NCBI GenBank assembly: GCA_024180945.1
Contig: JAKSGN010000041.1
Coordinates: 1,116,001 to 1,180,000 of the forward strand
Length of the DNA: 64,000 bases
Reading direction: 5' to 3'
Source of the DNA: Macrophomina tecta
Taxonomy: Eukaryota > Ascomycota > Dothideomycetes > Botryosphaeriales > Botryosphaeriaceae
Shown in pieces: positions 1 to 9,972 of the stretch; position 1 is the stretch's first letter; every line of letters starts with the position of its first letter. Below the pieces are notes generated by a model, which had not been told where the DNA came from, ran no database searches, and saw only the letters and a list, made by a program, of their open reading frames with translations. The position numbers and the translations under genes were made by a program.

Positions 1-370
1 ATTCGCGTCCGGACGAATGCTTCAACTCTCCACCAACGACCGTCCCCGTTCTTTGCTGCAAGCTCTCCCCATGAACGAATCCGGACCATGCCGTGTGCTC
101 TCTTCCTGCCAAACGCATCTACTCACCTGCCTCAACGCACCCTCCCCCTTTCTTCTGCCGCCCATCCTGCTCTTTGCATTCCCTCCTCCCTCAACACACA
201 CCAAAACGCCGCCACACCGCCGCCTTTGCCCTCAGCACCGCCCGCTCGTCCACAATCACTTCCTTACCCGCCAAGCGACCATACCAAATCAAACCTTCCA
301 ATAAAACGCCGTTGAGACTGGTTTGCAGTATAGATATTAATTTACTTTCCAACCACTCCATCAACAAGAC
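1..370. other. Intergenic, upstream flank of tRNA-Ile
   Basis: C-rich sequence at the window edge. Three overlapping short ORFs run through it, but their proline/serine-rich translations shift between frames with base composition and resemble no protein. I see no gene here apart from the tRNA that follows. Confidence 0.5.
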
Positions 371-478
371 GGTCGCTTAGCTCAGTTGGTTAGAGCGTGG
401 TGCTAATAGCCTGGCAGTCCACTATAAGTGGACTAATAGTTAACGCCAAGGTCGCGAGTTCGACCCTCGTAGTGACCA
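371..478 (+). tRNA. tRNA-Ile (anticodon AAU) with a 34-nt intron
   Basis: The acceptor arms 371-377 and 471-477 pair fully with one G-U wobble, and 478 is the discriminator A. The D arm, T arm (GTTCGA loop) and anticodon stem 398-402/444-448 are all present. The anticodon AAT is at 405-407. A 34-nt intron lies at 409-442, one base 3' of the anticodon, the usual place for a nuclear tRNA intron. It carries its own short hairpin (AGTCCAC/GTGGACT). A run of eight T residues at 485-492 would stop RNA polymerase III. The exons are essentially the same as in the two minus-strand copies near 9.9 kb and 45.4 kb, but the intron differs. Confidence 0.95.
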
Positions 479-484
479 CTTCAA

Positions 485-492
485 TTTTTTTT
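485..492 (+). terminator. Pol III terminator, T8
   Basis: Eight consecutive T residues begin seven bases after the end of the tRNA-Ile gene, the standard signal for RNA polymerase III termination. Confidence 0.75.
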
Positions 493-1501
493 GTTCTTCC
501 AGCACCTGGAGTACTCTTTTGTAGCATTGGCGGGACTGTTGGTAGTGGTTAGGGACTGACGGGGACTAGAGGGAGACCGGATGGGGACTGTGGTGTGGTG
601 AAGGTGGTGGTGGTGGTAAAGTTCCTTTTTAGCTTTTGGCTGGGGGAAAGGGAAAGGGTGAAGTCGGACTGAGAATCGGCCAGAAGGCGTTGGTGACAGA
701 GGGAGGGAAAAGAACAAGTGTGCTGCGTCGGTGGCCGCGTTGGGGTAGAAATGCCTTCTTCTACTTTGCATCGAGCCTGCTAGATAGGGTGTGTTCATTT
801 CTCTGCTTAGAGCTACGCGGAAATGAGCGTCTTTGTTTCAGAAGACACAGTACCCAATAGCACGCCAAAAGCTATTCAACTTATCTAGGCGAAAATAGCC
901 TAGGAATATATTCAGTAATATCGGTTTTCTCTCGTTTGCCCGTGATCCATTAGATGTGTAGGCTGCATGCAGCGCGATAGTGAAAGCCAGAAGAGCGTCA
1001 GGAAACCAATGCCCCCCCTTCTTCACCGCATCAGTGACGGGAAATTGCATACATAGTGCAACAAACATTCCATTCCATGTTTACGCATCAGGTGCAACGA
1101 GGCGAGGAATCGTGCAAAGCAGCAACGCATCTAAACCGAAGAAGACCAACTCTGCGACCAAGTGGGCTAGAAGCATTGAACAAATAGACACAACGACGGT
1201 ATAGAATATGACAACGGTACGGGTCAAACCGCCTGGAGCACGGCATTGACAATAGAAAAGCCGACAAATGAACGTATAAATGGTATGAAGAAATTAAATA
1301 TTAAGCAACACATACAAAATGTCCTGACATAGCCTTAAACCAGCATTGTCAAATAGAATAAACATGAAGTATTATCCCAATTCCCATCTTTTCAGGTTCC
1401 CAAATGTCCTTAATTTTTCGTTCCACCCTTTTTTTCTTGAGGGAAAAAGAAAAGAAAAATTTAGAGACATTAATTGCAGATTGCTGCTCTTTTTCGATTC
1501 T
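493..1501. other. Intergenic, 3' side of the CBM18 deacetylase gene
   Basis: No supported gene. The short ORFs are low-complexity or lack family resemblance. The part from about 1200 is A+T-rich and is the likely 3' UTR and polyadenylation region of the minus-strand gene ending at 1502. Confidence 0.5.
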
Positions 1502-3644
1502 TTAGAAGTAACATCCGGAACTGAACTTCTTCTGGCACCTGACAGCGCAAGACATGACAGACGAGCCGCATAAGCCCCACATGCTGCAGCAGGAGCCGAA
1601 CTTGGAGCCGGCGCACGTCTGGCCGCCGTTGCTGGTGCCACAGAGACCCTTGGTGCTGACGTTGGACGAAGGCGTCGGGTTCGTCGCAGTAGGAGCGGTC
1701 GAGGAAGAAGAGGGCTTCACAGCCGAAGGGGAGGTTGCAATGCTAGTAGGGGCGGAGGAGGGTGCCTTTACTGTGGAGCTTGTCAGCGTCGATCCTCCGG
1801 TGGCAGCTCCAGTGGTGGCCTGAGATGAAGTTACTTGGGAAGTGCCGCAGGTTCCAAACCCGGCGTTGCATCCCGTGCCGCAGTAATCACTGGTGGATCC
1901 ACTGTAGTGTTTGGTTTAGCATTTGATTTCTTACCATCCGGAGTTCGGGATGTAAACTTACCACCAGCCGGCCTGGGAGCAGCAGTCGCCGAAAGTTGAG
2001 CCCTTGCAGGTGAAACCAGTGGTTCCACCGCAGGTGCCGTCCGTTGAAACCTTGACAGTCCCGGTTGGCGATGTGGCACTTTTAGATGACGATGAAGGAG
2101 AAACGGAAGAAGGAGATTTAGTAGAGACAGTAGAAATCGAGCTTACTTTGCCCGTTGTAGAAGAGCAAGTTCCGAAAGCGGACTGACATCCAGCGCCGCA
2201 GTACGCATCGGTCGATCCACTAACACGGTGGATCAGTATATTTTCATTCGCCCAATGCATGTTATACTTACCACCAGCCGGCGGGGGAGCAGCAGTCACC
2301 AAAAGTCGAACCCTTGCAGGTCTGGCCAGTGGTGCCACCGCACTGAGCATCGGTGGAGATCTTAGTGGCGGTAGTAGTGGGCGCAGACGAGGTCGTGGTA
2401 GCCGGGGCCGAGGTGGCGCTGGAGGCAGCAGAAGAAGTGAAAACGCTGCCGCTGGAAGAGCGGTACCAGTTGGCCTTGTCATCGCCAAGGCACTCGCCGA
2501 CGGTAACAGCAGTGTAGCCAGCGCTCTGGAGAGTCTGGAGCATGAACTCAGTCAAGTTCTGGGCGGTCTGCTGGTGAATGTCGTGAGCAATGGCCAGGAA
2601 GTCGTTGCTGGCAGCGGCCTTGCCAGCAAGGGCCTTGGAGAAGTTGTCCTTGGCGTTCTGGATCTTGTCAGGGGTAGTGTTGTCGTAGTCTGAGATAAAT
2701 TAGCAGGGAAATAAACTTTTTCCTACGTGTGATATACCATCAGTGTCAAGATCGAAATAGGTGATGTGGTAGCCCAAGGCCTTCAAGTCGTTCTCACATC
2801 CGGACTCGGCCGTGCAAGACGAGTACGGGGGGCGCATGTAGGTGGGGAAGAAGCCGAGGATGTTCCGCAGGGCCATTTCGTTCTTGATCATCTGGTCCTT
2901 GCGCTGGGCCGACGTGATGGCGCTCAGGTCCTGGTGACTCCAGGTATGGCTGGCAATCTGGTGGCCCTCGGCGTGCATCCTCTTGATGACGGTATCCCAG
3001 CCGTACGCGGCGTTGTCGATCTCGCCTTTGCCGTTGTTGATGCCAGTGATGAAGAACGTGGCCTTGGCGTTGTACTTCTTCAGCACGTCGAGCATGCCGT
3101 CGGTGTAGATGTAGGGTCCGTCATCATAAGTAAGAGCGACCTGGCCGTTGACCACGCAATCGTAGATACCAGCACCACCGTAGGCCACGGAGCCCAGGAG
3201 GGGACGGGCAACGCTGGAAGTGTTAGTTCCGGCGGGAGTCTTGTTGGCATCACAGGCGGGACCGTAGTTGAACAGGCAGTCCGGAGCAGCGCAGTAGTCG
3301 GTACCAGTACCACACCATCCCTATTTCCCGGGTGAGATGGAAAGCTTCTGGAACGTCAATTGCGCGTGACTTACAGCAGCGGAGCAGCAGTAGCCGGCGT
3401 TGCAGGAACCGAACCCAGGGCCACACTGGCCGTCGGTGCCACCGACGTCCTGACGCTTGGCCGGAGCCTCTGCACGTTCCACGTGCTGGTGGGCAACCTG
3501 TGGCATGCCCCCGAAGACGTTCCTGGCCTTCAGATCGGCAATGGCATTGCGGCCAAAGAGCTTGGGGACGCCCTCGGGGCCGTCACCGTGGGCAGACACG
3601 ACGGCAGCAACCGCACTGGTTGCGAGCAGGGAAGAGAAGTGCAT
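1502..3644 (-). CDS. Secreted chitin deacetylase-type polysaccharide deacetylase (CE4) with four CBM18 modules
   Basis: Five exons: 3644-3375, 3320-2738, 2689-2272, 2219-1962, 1901-1502 (642 aa, phases checked). Residues 1-18 form a signal peptide. An N-terminal CBM18 (about 72-105) precedes a CE4 (NodB) domain with every expected motif: TYDDGP, HTWSH, RPPY, the Asp-rich DLDTDD stretch completed across intron 2, and IAHDIH. A Ser/Thr-rich linker leads to three C-terminal CBM18 modules, each rich in Cys with a CCS..GWWCGS-type core. CE4 enzymes of this build remove acetyl groups from chitin, and CBM18 binds chitin. They act in the wall or outside the cell and in pathogens can hide chitin from host chitinases. 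Activity on chitin rather than another N-acetylated glycan is inferred. Introns 3 and 4 interrupt the same Cys codon of successive CBM18 modules, a mark of exon duplication. Confidence 0.93.
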
Positions 3645-6042
3645 GCTGTGGATTTGGTGTTCGGAAAGGGCTGAAGGGCGGCGTTTGTAGCAATGCAGAG
3701 GAGAGAGAGTTAAAGCGAGTGACTGCGAAGCGCGCGCGTAGCAGATCTACACGCCAAGCTGAAGGGAAAAACGAGAGACGGGCCTGGCTAGCGACAGGGT
3801 GAAGAGGAGCAAGCAGACATCCGGGCGGCGGGCGGTTCGATATATTTAATACGAACGACGGAGGCGGCGCGATATAGCAGCCAAGGGCTAGGTATAGTGA
3901 GGCACAACCACCATCCATGCAGACGGCCCAAGGCCCCTAAAGCAGCGCAGGCGCAGGGGCCGGGGACGCGGGCGCACTTGAGGGCGTGTGGAGATGGCTC
4001 GCTCGCGTTGCCGGATCAGGCAGGGCAGCGCTTGAACGAGGCGGATTTGCGCAGGGGAGCAGATGGGCGTGCCGAGGGACCATGCCCAAAGGCGCAAGGC
4101 CGGGCTGCGTCTTTCGTTGAAACAGCGACCGCGGCAAAAGCGCGCGCTGGACAGCAAACATGGCTCGCCAGGCTCCGTCCTGCGCCAAGCCACCGATGCC
4201 GGGGTGCTGGAGGTGTCGCTGCATATACGACCGCGCGCCAGGCCCCAGAGACGCCTGCCGTGGGTGGGTGCTGCCAGCGCTGCAGCCAGTGCGGGAGAGC
4301 AGCAGCAGCGGCGGCGGCGGTGGTGCTGCTGCTGCTGCTCCTGGTCGCGAGGCTCGTCATCCTGGCCGCGGCGGCGTGCTGACAGGCCGGCGCGAGGGTC
4401 GAGAGTCGGGGGCCGAGGGTCGAGGGCGAGGGTGTTGATTGCAGAGAGAGCGAGTGATGAAGCGGCTCGTTTCGGGATTGTCGTGCTCGGCCGCCCTGAT
4501 CGCTGCCGAGCGCGTTCCTGCAATCACTCTATTTTTAACCTTCTCTGTTTTCCTGCCTGTGCCTGGCTGGCTCGGCCGCTGCTCCGCCGCTCTGCCGCTC
4601 GCCGTCCTGACCGCTCGCGTCTCTCCAGCTCTCGTGCCCGGCAGATCTGAGATGGGATCTGCCTTCGCTCTTGCGGCACCCTCGACGCCGTGCTCCCGTC
4701 AATCAGTGCCCCGCGCACCCGCGCATCGCACCGCATCGCGAGACGACGCCCGACCCGCTTGGCTGCCTCCTGCAGCGAGAGGAAGAGAGCAAGAACAGCA
4801 CACGCCCCCGCGCGAAACGCCGAGAGAAAAACTGTGCCCGGATCGCACCACTCGGCGCGCGGCCACTGCCGACCGCCCATGCCCCGTGCCCTTCGCCCTT
4901 TTCGCCTGTGCCCGTTGCCATTGTTATTAATGCCTTTAATGCGTGACGTGCCGAAGAGTCGCCCGCCGCGCCCCGGCTGGCTGATGGCAACGGCCAGCCG
5001 CCGTCAGGTCCGATTATACTTTCACCTGGTGAAACAATAGAGCGAGCGACGCGGATAATGCCTTGCCAGCAAACCCATTCCATCCATCCTAAACCCGCAC
5101 CATCCAGCCCGTGGCGGGCCCGCACCTGTGTGTGTGCATCCCGTCCGCTGCGCATGATCACGCAGCGGGAAGGCCCCATTCTTCCCTCCTTCCCCCTATG
5201 CCGACGGCGAGAAAAAGTGCAGACCCACGGGAGCGGAAGCGGCATCTGAAAAAGGTTGCTGCTGGCTTGTTTTGACTTGAGCCGACCGGGGTGGCGAGGG
5301 GAGAGAGGCTTACGCATACCTCAATTTGAAGTGCTCCCCTGGTGCTATAGCCCCCCCCCCTTTTGGTTCATCTTCCGTCCTGGCCTTTTCTTTCCTCCCC
5401 CCGGCGTTAAGCGCGCCGTTCCTCGGGCGGAACTGTGCATTCCCGAGCGTTCTGTATAGCGGTAGCTAGTTATTCCCGCTTCCCTTTTTCGTCTGTTGAT
5501 CGCCAATGCAGCCGATGTTACATTGCTTCTCATCGCATGACGTCCACGTCCGTCCCTTCTGCATGCCGTTGACAGCGCGCAGAGTCAAGTGAAGCTTCTG
5601 ATCCTTCCTGTTTTTTTTTTTCTTCTTTTCTTTTCTTTTTTTTTTTTTTTTTTGCGCGCAGTGAGGCAAATCGGTGTGACTTGCATGGACCGCATTTTAG
5701 AATGTCTCGGGCCCGCTCTTCGTCCAATAATCCCGTCGTATTGTTCATGCGGCAATGTATGCTGTAGCAGGTAAACAGAAACTGTGTCCGATCCCAGACC
5801 CGACTTGCCTCCGCTCATAACTTGCCCGCCCTGATCCACAACTATGTATGTGCAGTCTGGAGGGAAATTTATTTTGTTCGAGGGGTATATCTGCAACCAG
5901 CAAAATCTTCCAAACGCCTTAGAGCTTGGTCTCGGCTAGCTAAGTGCAATCACGTTGTCGACCCGTCGTCCAGCCATGTGCTACCGGCTCAAGCAAAAAG
6001 GAAACAATGCCCTCGTCGACGTGTGCCACACCACGACTAGTC
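3645..6042. other. Long GC-rich intergenic region upstream of the CBM18 deacetylase
   Basis: About 2.4 kb with no supported gene. ORFs of up to about 210 aa occur on both strands over 3.9-5.3 kb, but they overlap one another, are Arg/Ala/Pro-rich and match no family, as expected in stop-poor GC-rich DNA. The stretch contains a CAG/CTG inverted repeat at 4298-4339 and long T-rich tracts near 5610-5653. It probably holds the promoter and 5' UTR of the gene starting at 3644 and the 3' UTR of the gene ending at 6043. Confidence 0.45.
4298..4339. repeat. CAG/CGG/CTG trinucleotide inverted repeat
   Basis: AGC triplets at 4298-4309 are followed by CGG triplets and then GCT triplets at 4325-4339, so the ends are complementary and could fold into a GC-rich hairpin on either strand. 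It lies about 650 bp upstream of the deacetylase start codon. No function can be read from the sequence. Confidence 0.7.
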
Positions 6043-8363
6043 TCACTTCTTGACAATCTTCAAGAGCGGTGCGATTCTTGCTCTTCGGCTCAGCCCAACC
6101 CTCACAGGAACCTTGCCTTTGCCGAGTGGCGATGGCTGCGCCGATTCTCGACCTACTGCAGCCCGTTGTCGAGCCGTCCCCATGTCAACCTCGTGTTTCT
6201 CGCTTGGCTGCTCTGGTGATCCTGAACGGCCAAGAGCACCTGCTGCTTCGGAAGCCACGCCACCATCTGCTTCTTTTCCTCCCCGCTCTTCTTTCTGCTC
6301 GTCATTCGATCTCTCTCCCTTCAAGCTCGTATTTTCTTGGCTCTCCTGACATTTCTCCCCCTCATCTTTCGGAAGATCGTCCGCTTTCGCTTGTGGTTTG
6401 TCCACATCTGTTGCACTGATCTCAATTTTCTGTCTGGACCGCGGGCGTCCCCGACCCTTTTTCTTGAGCTTGGGATCCACTTGCTGCGTCTCGTTCTTAT
6501 CCGTCACCATTTGGCGCGCGGAGCTCGTCGGTGTCGGCTGAACAAACGGTGAAGGAAGTCTAGGCCGGGAACTGTCCTCAAAGTCTGGATCGTGCAGTAG
6601 CTGCTCTTCATGAGGAACACGTGTGCCGACATCGTGACTACTGCCGTCGAGTGGCATGACTTGCTGCAACTCGTCCACCTTGCCGAGATGAGCATCATGT
6701 TGAACGTCAGCTTGGACCCTAGCCGTCTCTGGTGTGTTCTTGGGTGGTCTGCCTCGTTTTCGCTTCGCCTTGTTCGGCGTGTTCTTTTGCGTTGACTCCA
6801 CAGGTGCCGTTTTACCCGTGAGTAATGTGTCATCAATGGGATCAGCTGGACTCCGGCCAGACTCTTGGGCAGGCCTCTTTGTTTGACTTTCATGGAGATT
6901 TTGACTGCCAGAGTCGCCATCAGCAACCGCTTCAACCTCGTTTGCATCCTCTGGCATAGACTCCACAGTCTTCTGACACTTCTTCCTTGATCTTGCTGCT
7001 TTTTCAGGTGTCACCGAATAGTCGGGTTCCTCAACGGTAGAGCGTGCGGACCTCGAGCGGGTGGGTCTGGGAATGTATCGCTCTTTGGGGAGGCCAATGG
7101 CAAGGTCATCGCTATTCAACGCGTCGCTGCTTTCATGAACTCTGGCTTTCGCAGCCTTGGAGGCACGGACAGCACGGATTGATTCCTTCACCGATTCATC
7201 AATCAGCTTTTGAGTTACCGACATACCTTCAACCGATTGTACTAGTCGTTGGAACGATGAGGCAGGTTCTGTCTGAGAAATCTGATCGCCAAGCTCGTCA
7301 TGACTTGACTGAGACAAACGAGGATATGGTGTTGTCTTGGGTCGCCGCAAGGGCTTATTTGAGCCAACAGACGCTGGAGAAGCAGACGTATCTTGGGCAG
7401 GAGGCTGCAGTCTTTCTTTTGGTGCTTGTTTAGAGCTGCATGGTAGACTCCGTTCTGTGTTTTCTTGGGACTGTTGCTGGGATTTTTCAGGGCCGCTCTG
7501 GCTAGACCGCATCTCTCTCTGCTTGATATTAGAATTGAATTGTGCCCGCCGCAATGGCATAGCGAAGGCTATACGACACTTACCTCAGTGCTCTCCAAGC
7601 GATCCGACCATGAGACGCAAGGATTTTCCATGATCTTCGCCGCCACGCCATGACCCCTGAATTGATTGCTGTACTCAGCCTGAGCCGCCTCCACAAGGTG
7701 CTGCTGGCTCGTCGTAGCATCCGGGACTGTGCTCGACATCGTCGTTGGAAACATGACCGCAGGATCATGTAATGCGAAGTCCTCGTGCAAGGAAGGATGC
7801 ATCTCGGGATGTGCGGCTTGTTCGTGTCCAATCAAGAACCATGTTTCCGATGTCTCGTGTATCTGGGTACCAGTACTGCTGTACCCAGAACCCCGGACCG
7901 CTCCTTCTCCTACGGCATTGAGGGTTTCATTGTCCTTGAAGAGACTATGATTTCCACGATCCGAGTCGCCGTATGCCTTTGGGGTCTTGTCTCGCTCTTG
8001 TCTTTTAGCGGGTGGAGCTGGGTTGCCTTCGAGTGATGAGAGGGTGGTTCTCCGTTTCCGTGAAGCTATGGGCGAGCTCCAGCAACCCGAGCCATTGGGA
8101 GCAGCGGACTTGTCAATGACGTCCTTGTGTGCAGCAGCGATATCTCGACGAAGCTCTTCTGCTCGGCGTTAAGATACTGCTATATAGCCTCACACTGGGA
8201 AAGGCGTACCTGTAGAGCTAGTACCCGGCGCAGACTTCTGGGTACGCGTCGCGACGTGAACGGACGCGTCTGGTGGTGTGGGCGAGACAGGCCTGCTAGA
8301 AACGGGTGACAGCGCGCCAAAGTCACCCTCATCATCAGAGTCCTCAACTATGTTGCGCACCAT
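6043..8363 (-). CDS. AT-hook nuclear protein of unknown function
   Basis: Three exons: 8363-8210, 8158-7584, 7518-6043 (734 aa). Both joins hold phase, and the ATG at 8363 has a good context. The middle exon has no internal ATG, so the first exon is needed. The protein is hydrophilic, Ser/Glu/Lys-rich and mostly disordered. Two AT-hook cores, GRPPK near residue 498 and GRGRPR near residue 600, each sit in a basic patch, so minor-groove binding to A+T-rich DNA is expected. The C-terminal 20 residues, containing VGLSRRARIAPLL, look like a conserved short motif because they are much less biased than the rest. I do not recognise a catalytic domain. A chromatin or DNA-associated role is inferred only from the AT hooks. 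Confidence 0.75.
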
Positions 8364-9868
8364 GGTCCATGGCTGGAAGACGTGGTGTGTGCTGCGGCAC
8401 CGTGGTTGTGTTCGCCAGGAAGGAGACGCGGGTTGGTTGGTGCGACCGCCCCGCCAATACGCGCGGTCACATGCAGGCTACCTAAAGACCCCCGTCCATC
8501 TTCGGCATCCTCGTTGATTTTTTTTTTTTTTTTTTACTTACTATCTTCCTTCTCCTTACGGGGTTGCACGTCCTCCTGATGCGCGCAACGTTAGGGCTTG
8601 AACTTCTTACAAGAAGTAATTAAGATACAGTGAGTTGAAGTAACCATGAGGATGTCAATGTTATCTACGCTGTGAGACGTCTACGTCCGGATGATCGCTT
8701 AACCGCCCATCGGCCTTTATATTATGGGTGTTTAGTAGCAGGAAAGAATGCGGAAAACTAATCCTTTCGTGCAGTAGGGGTATATCTGCCTGATGCGACT
8801 CCGCCTTTCTTGTCCAGATTCCGAAAGGTGAAGACCATCAAACACAACCCGAAAGGGCACTCACAATGCTGAGTTAAGGAAGCAATTACGCTTTAACTAT
8901 GTTAAGCAGAGACGCATGTATTGTTCATTGGGCTTTCCGACCTCCGTGATGACATTGAATGTTTCTGCATATGGTGCTTTTTGCTCTGCATATAGAAGCT
9001 CTTTCGAAAAAAAAAAAAAAAATCACATTCTGTGTGGTAGGGCGGCTGCTCACGCCCAAGCCATCCTGCAAGAGCCCTACGTCATACGTGCGGCCCATTA
9101 CCACGTCTTCAATCCTCATAGGTGGGTTGAGAGCCTGCCCAAACAGATTACCAGCATCACCGATGACACATCCTGCAAAAAATTCGTCGTCGATCGACCG
9201 ATGGCCTTGCATGCATTTTTTTAGGGAGGATGAAAATCGATCGAAAATCTCTTGGCATCAGTGGGGCACGTGGGGACGATATGGTCCATTGACGTGCACG
9301 TGGTGTAGTAAGCAGCATGTACCTGTGTATATAGACCGTTCTGACACTGTCGCTGATTGGCTGCGTCCAGTCGTCACCGGACTGCTGTAGACAACAGTTT
9401 CCAATAATTGGCGCAGATGCTGAAGCATCGGAGCATCGATATATCTTCGGACGGAAACCTGATACCTCCTACGAAGCCATTTCTCTGGCAAAATAGGTGA
9501 CTCTGGGTACCATTTTGTGTACGTATCCGCGGCGACCCAGTTCCTGGCCGTAGCAACTGTGACATTTTGTTAGGTCTTTCTCCTTGTTCAGTTTTTTTTT
9601 TTCCCCACTCTCTGCTCTGAATCTAACCAAGAGCTTGATTACTTGCTCCTGGACGAAGTAGATGATTATACCAGATCACCATTGCTTACCACAGTCGCCT
9701 CCAAAACACTTTCCAGGCGGTTGACTAGCTCCGATAATTCGCCCACTCACCACAGCTTCCTGTGACAGAAACATAGGCAACCTTTCCCCATTGTCCAGCA
9801 ACCCAGACGACTTTCGAAATGCTTCCTGGGGCTTTGGAAGAGCAAAAGAAGAGCAAAATGACAGTCTT
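8364..9868. other. Intergenic between the AT-hook gene and tRNA-Ile
   Basis: No supported gene. It holds the promoter side of the AT-hook gene, T-run and A-run tracts (about 8518-8535 and 9006-9022) and two CACGTG palindromes 30 bp apart (9267-9272, 9297-9302). Short ORFs here resemble nothing. Confidence 0.5.
9267..9302. promoter_or_regulatory. Pair of CACGTG palindromes
   Basis: CACGTG occurs at 9267-9272 and again at 9297-9302. This is the core bound by many bHLH factors (Pho4/NUC-1, Cbf1, SREBP types). The nearest protein start on the downstream side is the AT-hook gene, about 900 bp away. Function is unproven. Confidence 0.3.
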
Positions 9869-9972
9869 TGGTCACTACGAGGGTCGAACTCGCGACCTTG
9901 GCGTTAACTCTTAACCCTCTGAGAGGGTTGCCAATATTAGCACCACGCTCTAACCAACTGAGCTAAGCGACC
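9869..9972 (-). tRNA. tRNA-Ile (anticodon AAU) with a 30-nt intron
   Basis: On the minus strand this reads as the same mature tRNA as the copy at 371-478: acceptor GGTCGCT/AGTGACC, identical D and T arms, anticodon AAT. The intron after position 37 is 30 nt and unrelated in sequence to that of the first copy. It contains a CCCTCT/AGAGGG hairpin. A short T4 run follows on the minus strand (plus 9855-9858). The 5' flank (plus 9990-10024) is nearly the same as the 5' flank of the copy at 45.4 kb. Confidence 0.95.

Noticed and set aside
1502..3644. A possible lectin or LysM effector instead of an enzyme
   Set aside because: All five CE4 motifs are present, so a catalytic deacetylase is the better call.
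3888..5317. Long overlapping ORFs (up to 211 aa) on both strands
   Set aside because: Arg/Ala/Pro-rich, several frames open at once, no domain, no splice logic; typical of GC-rich non-coding DNA.
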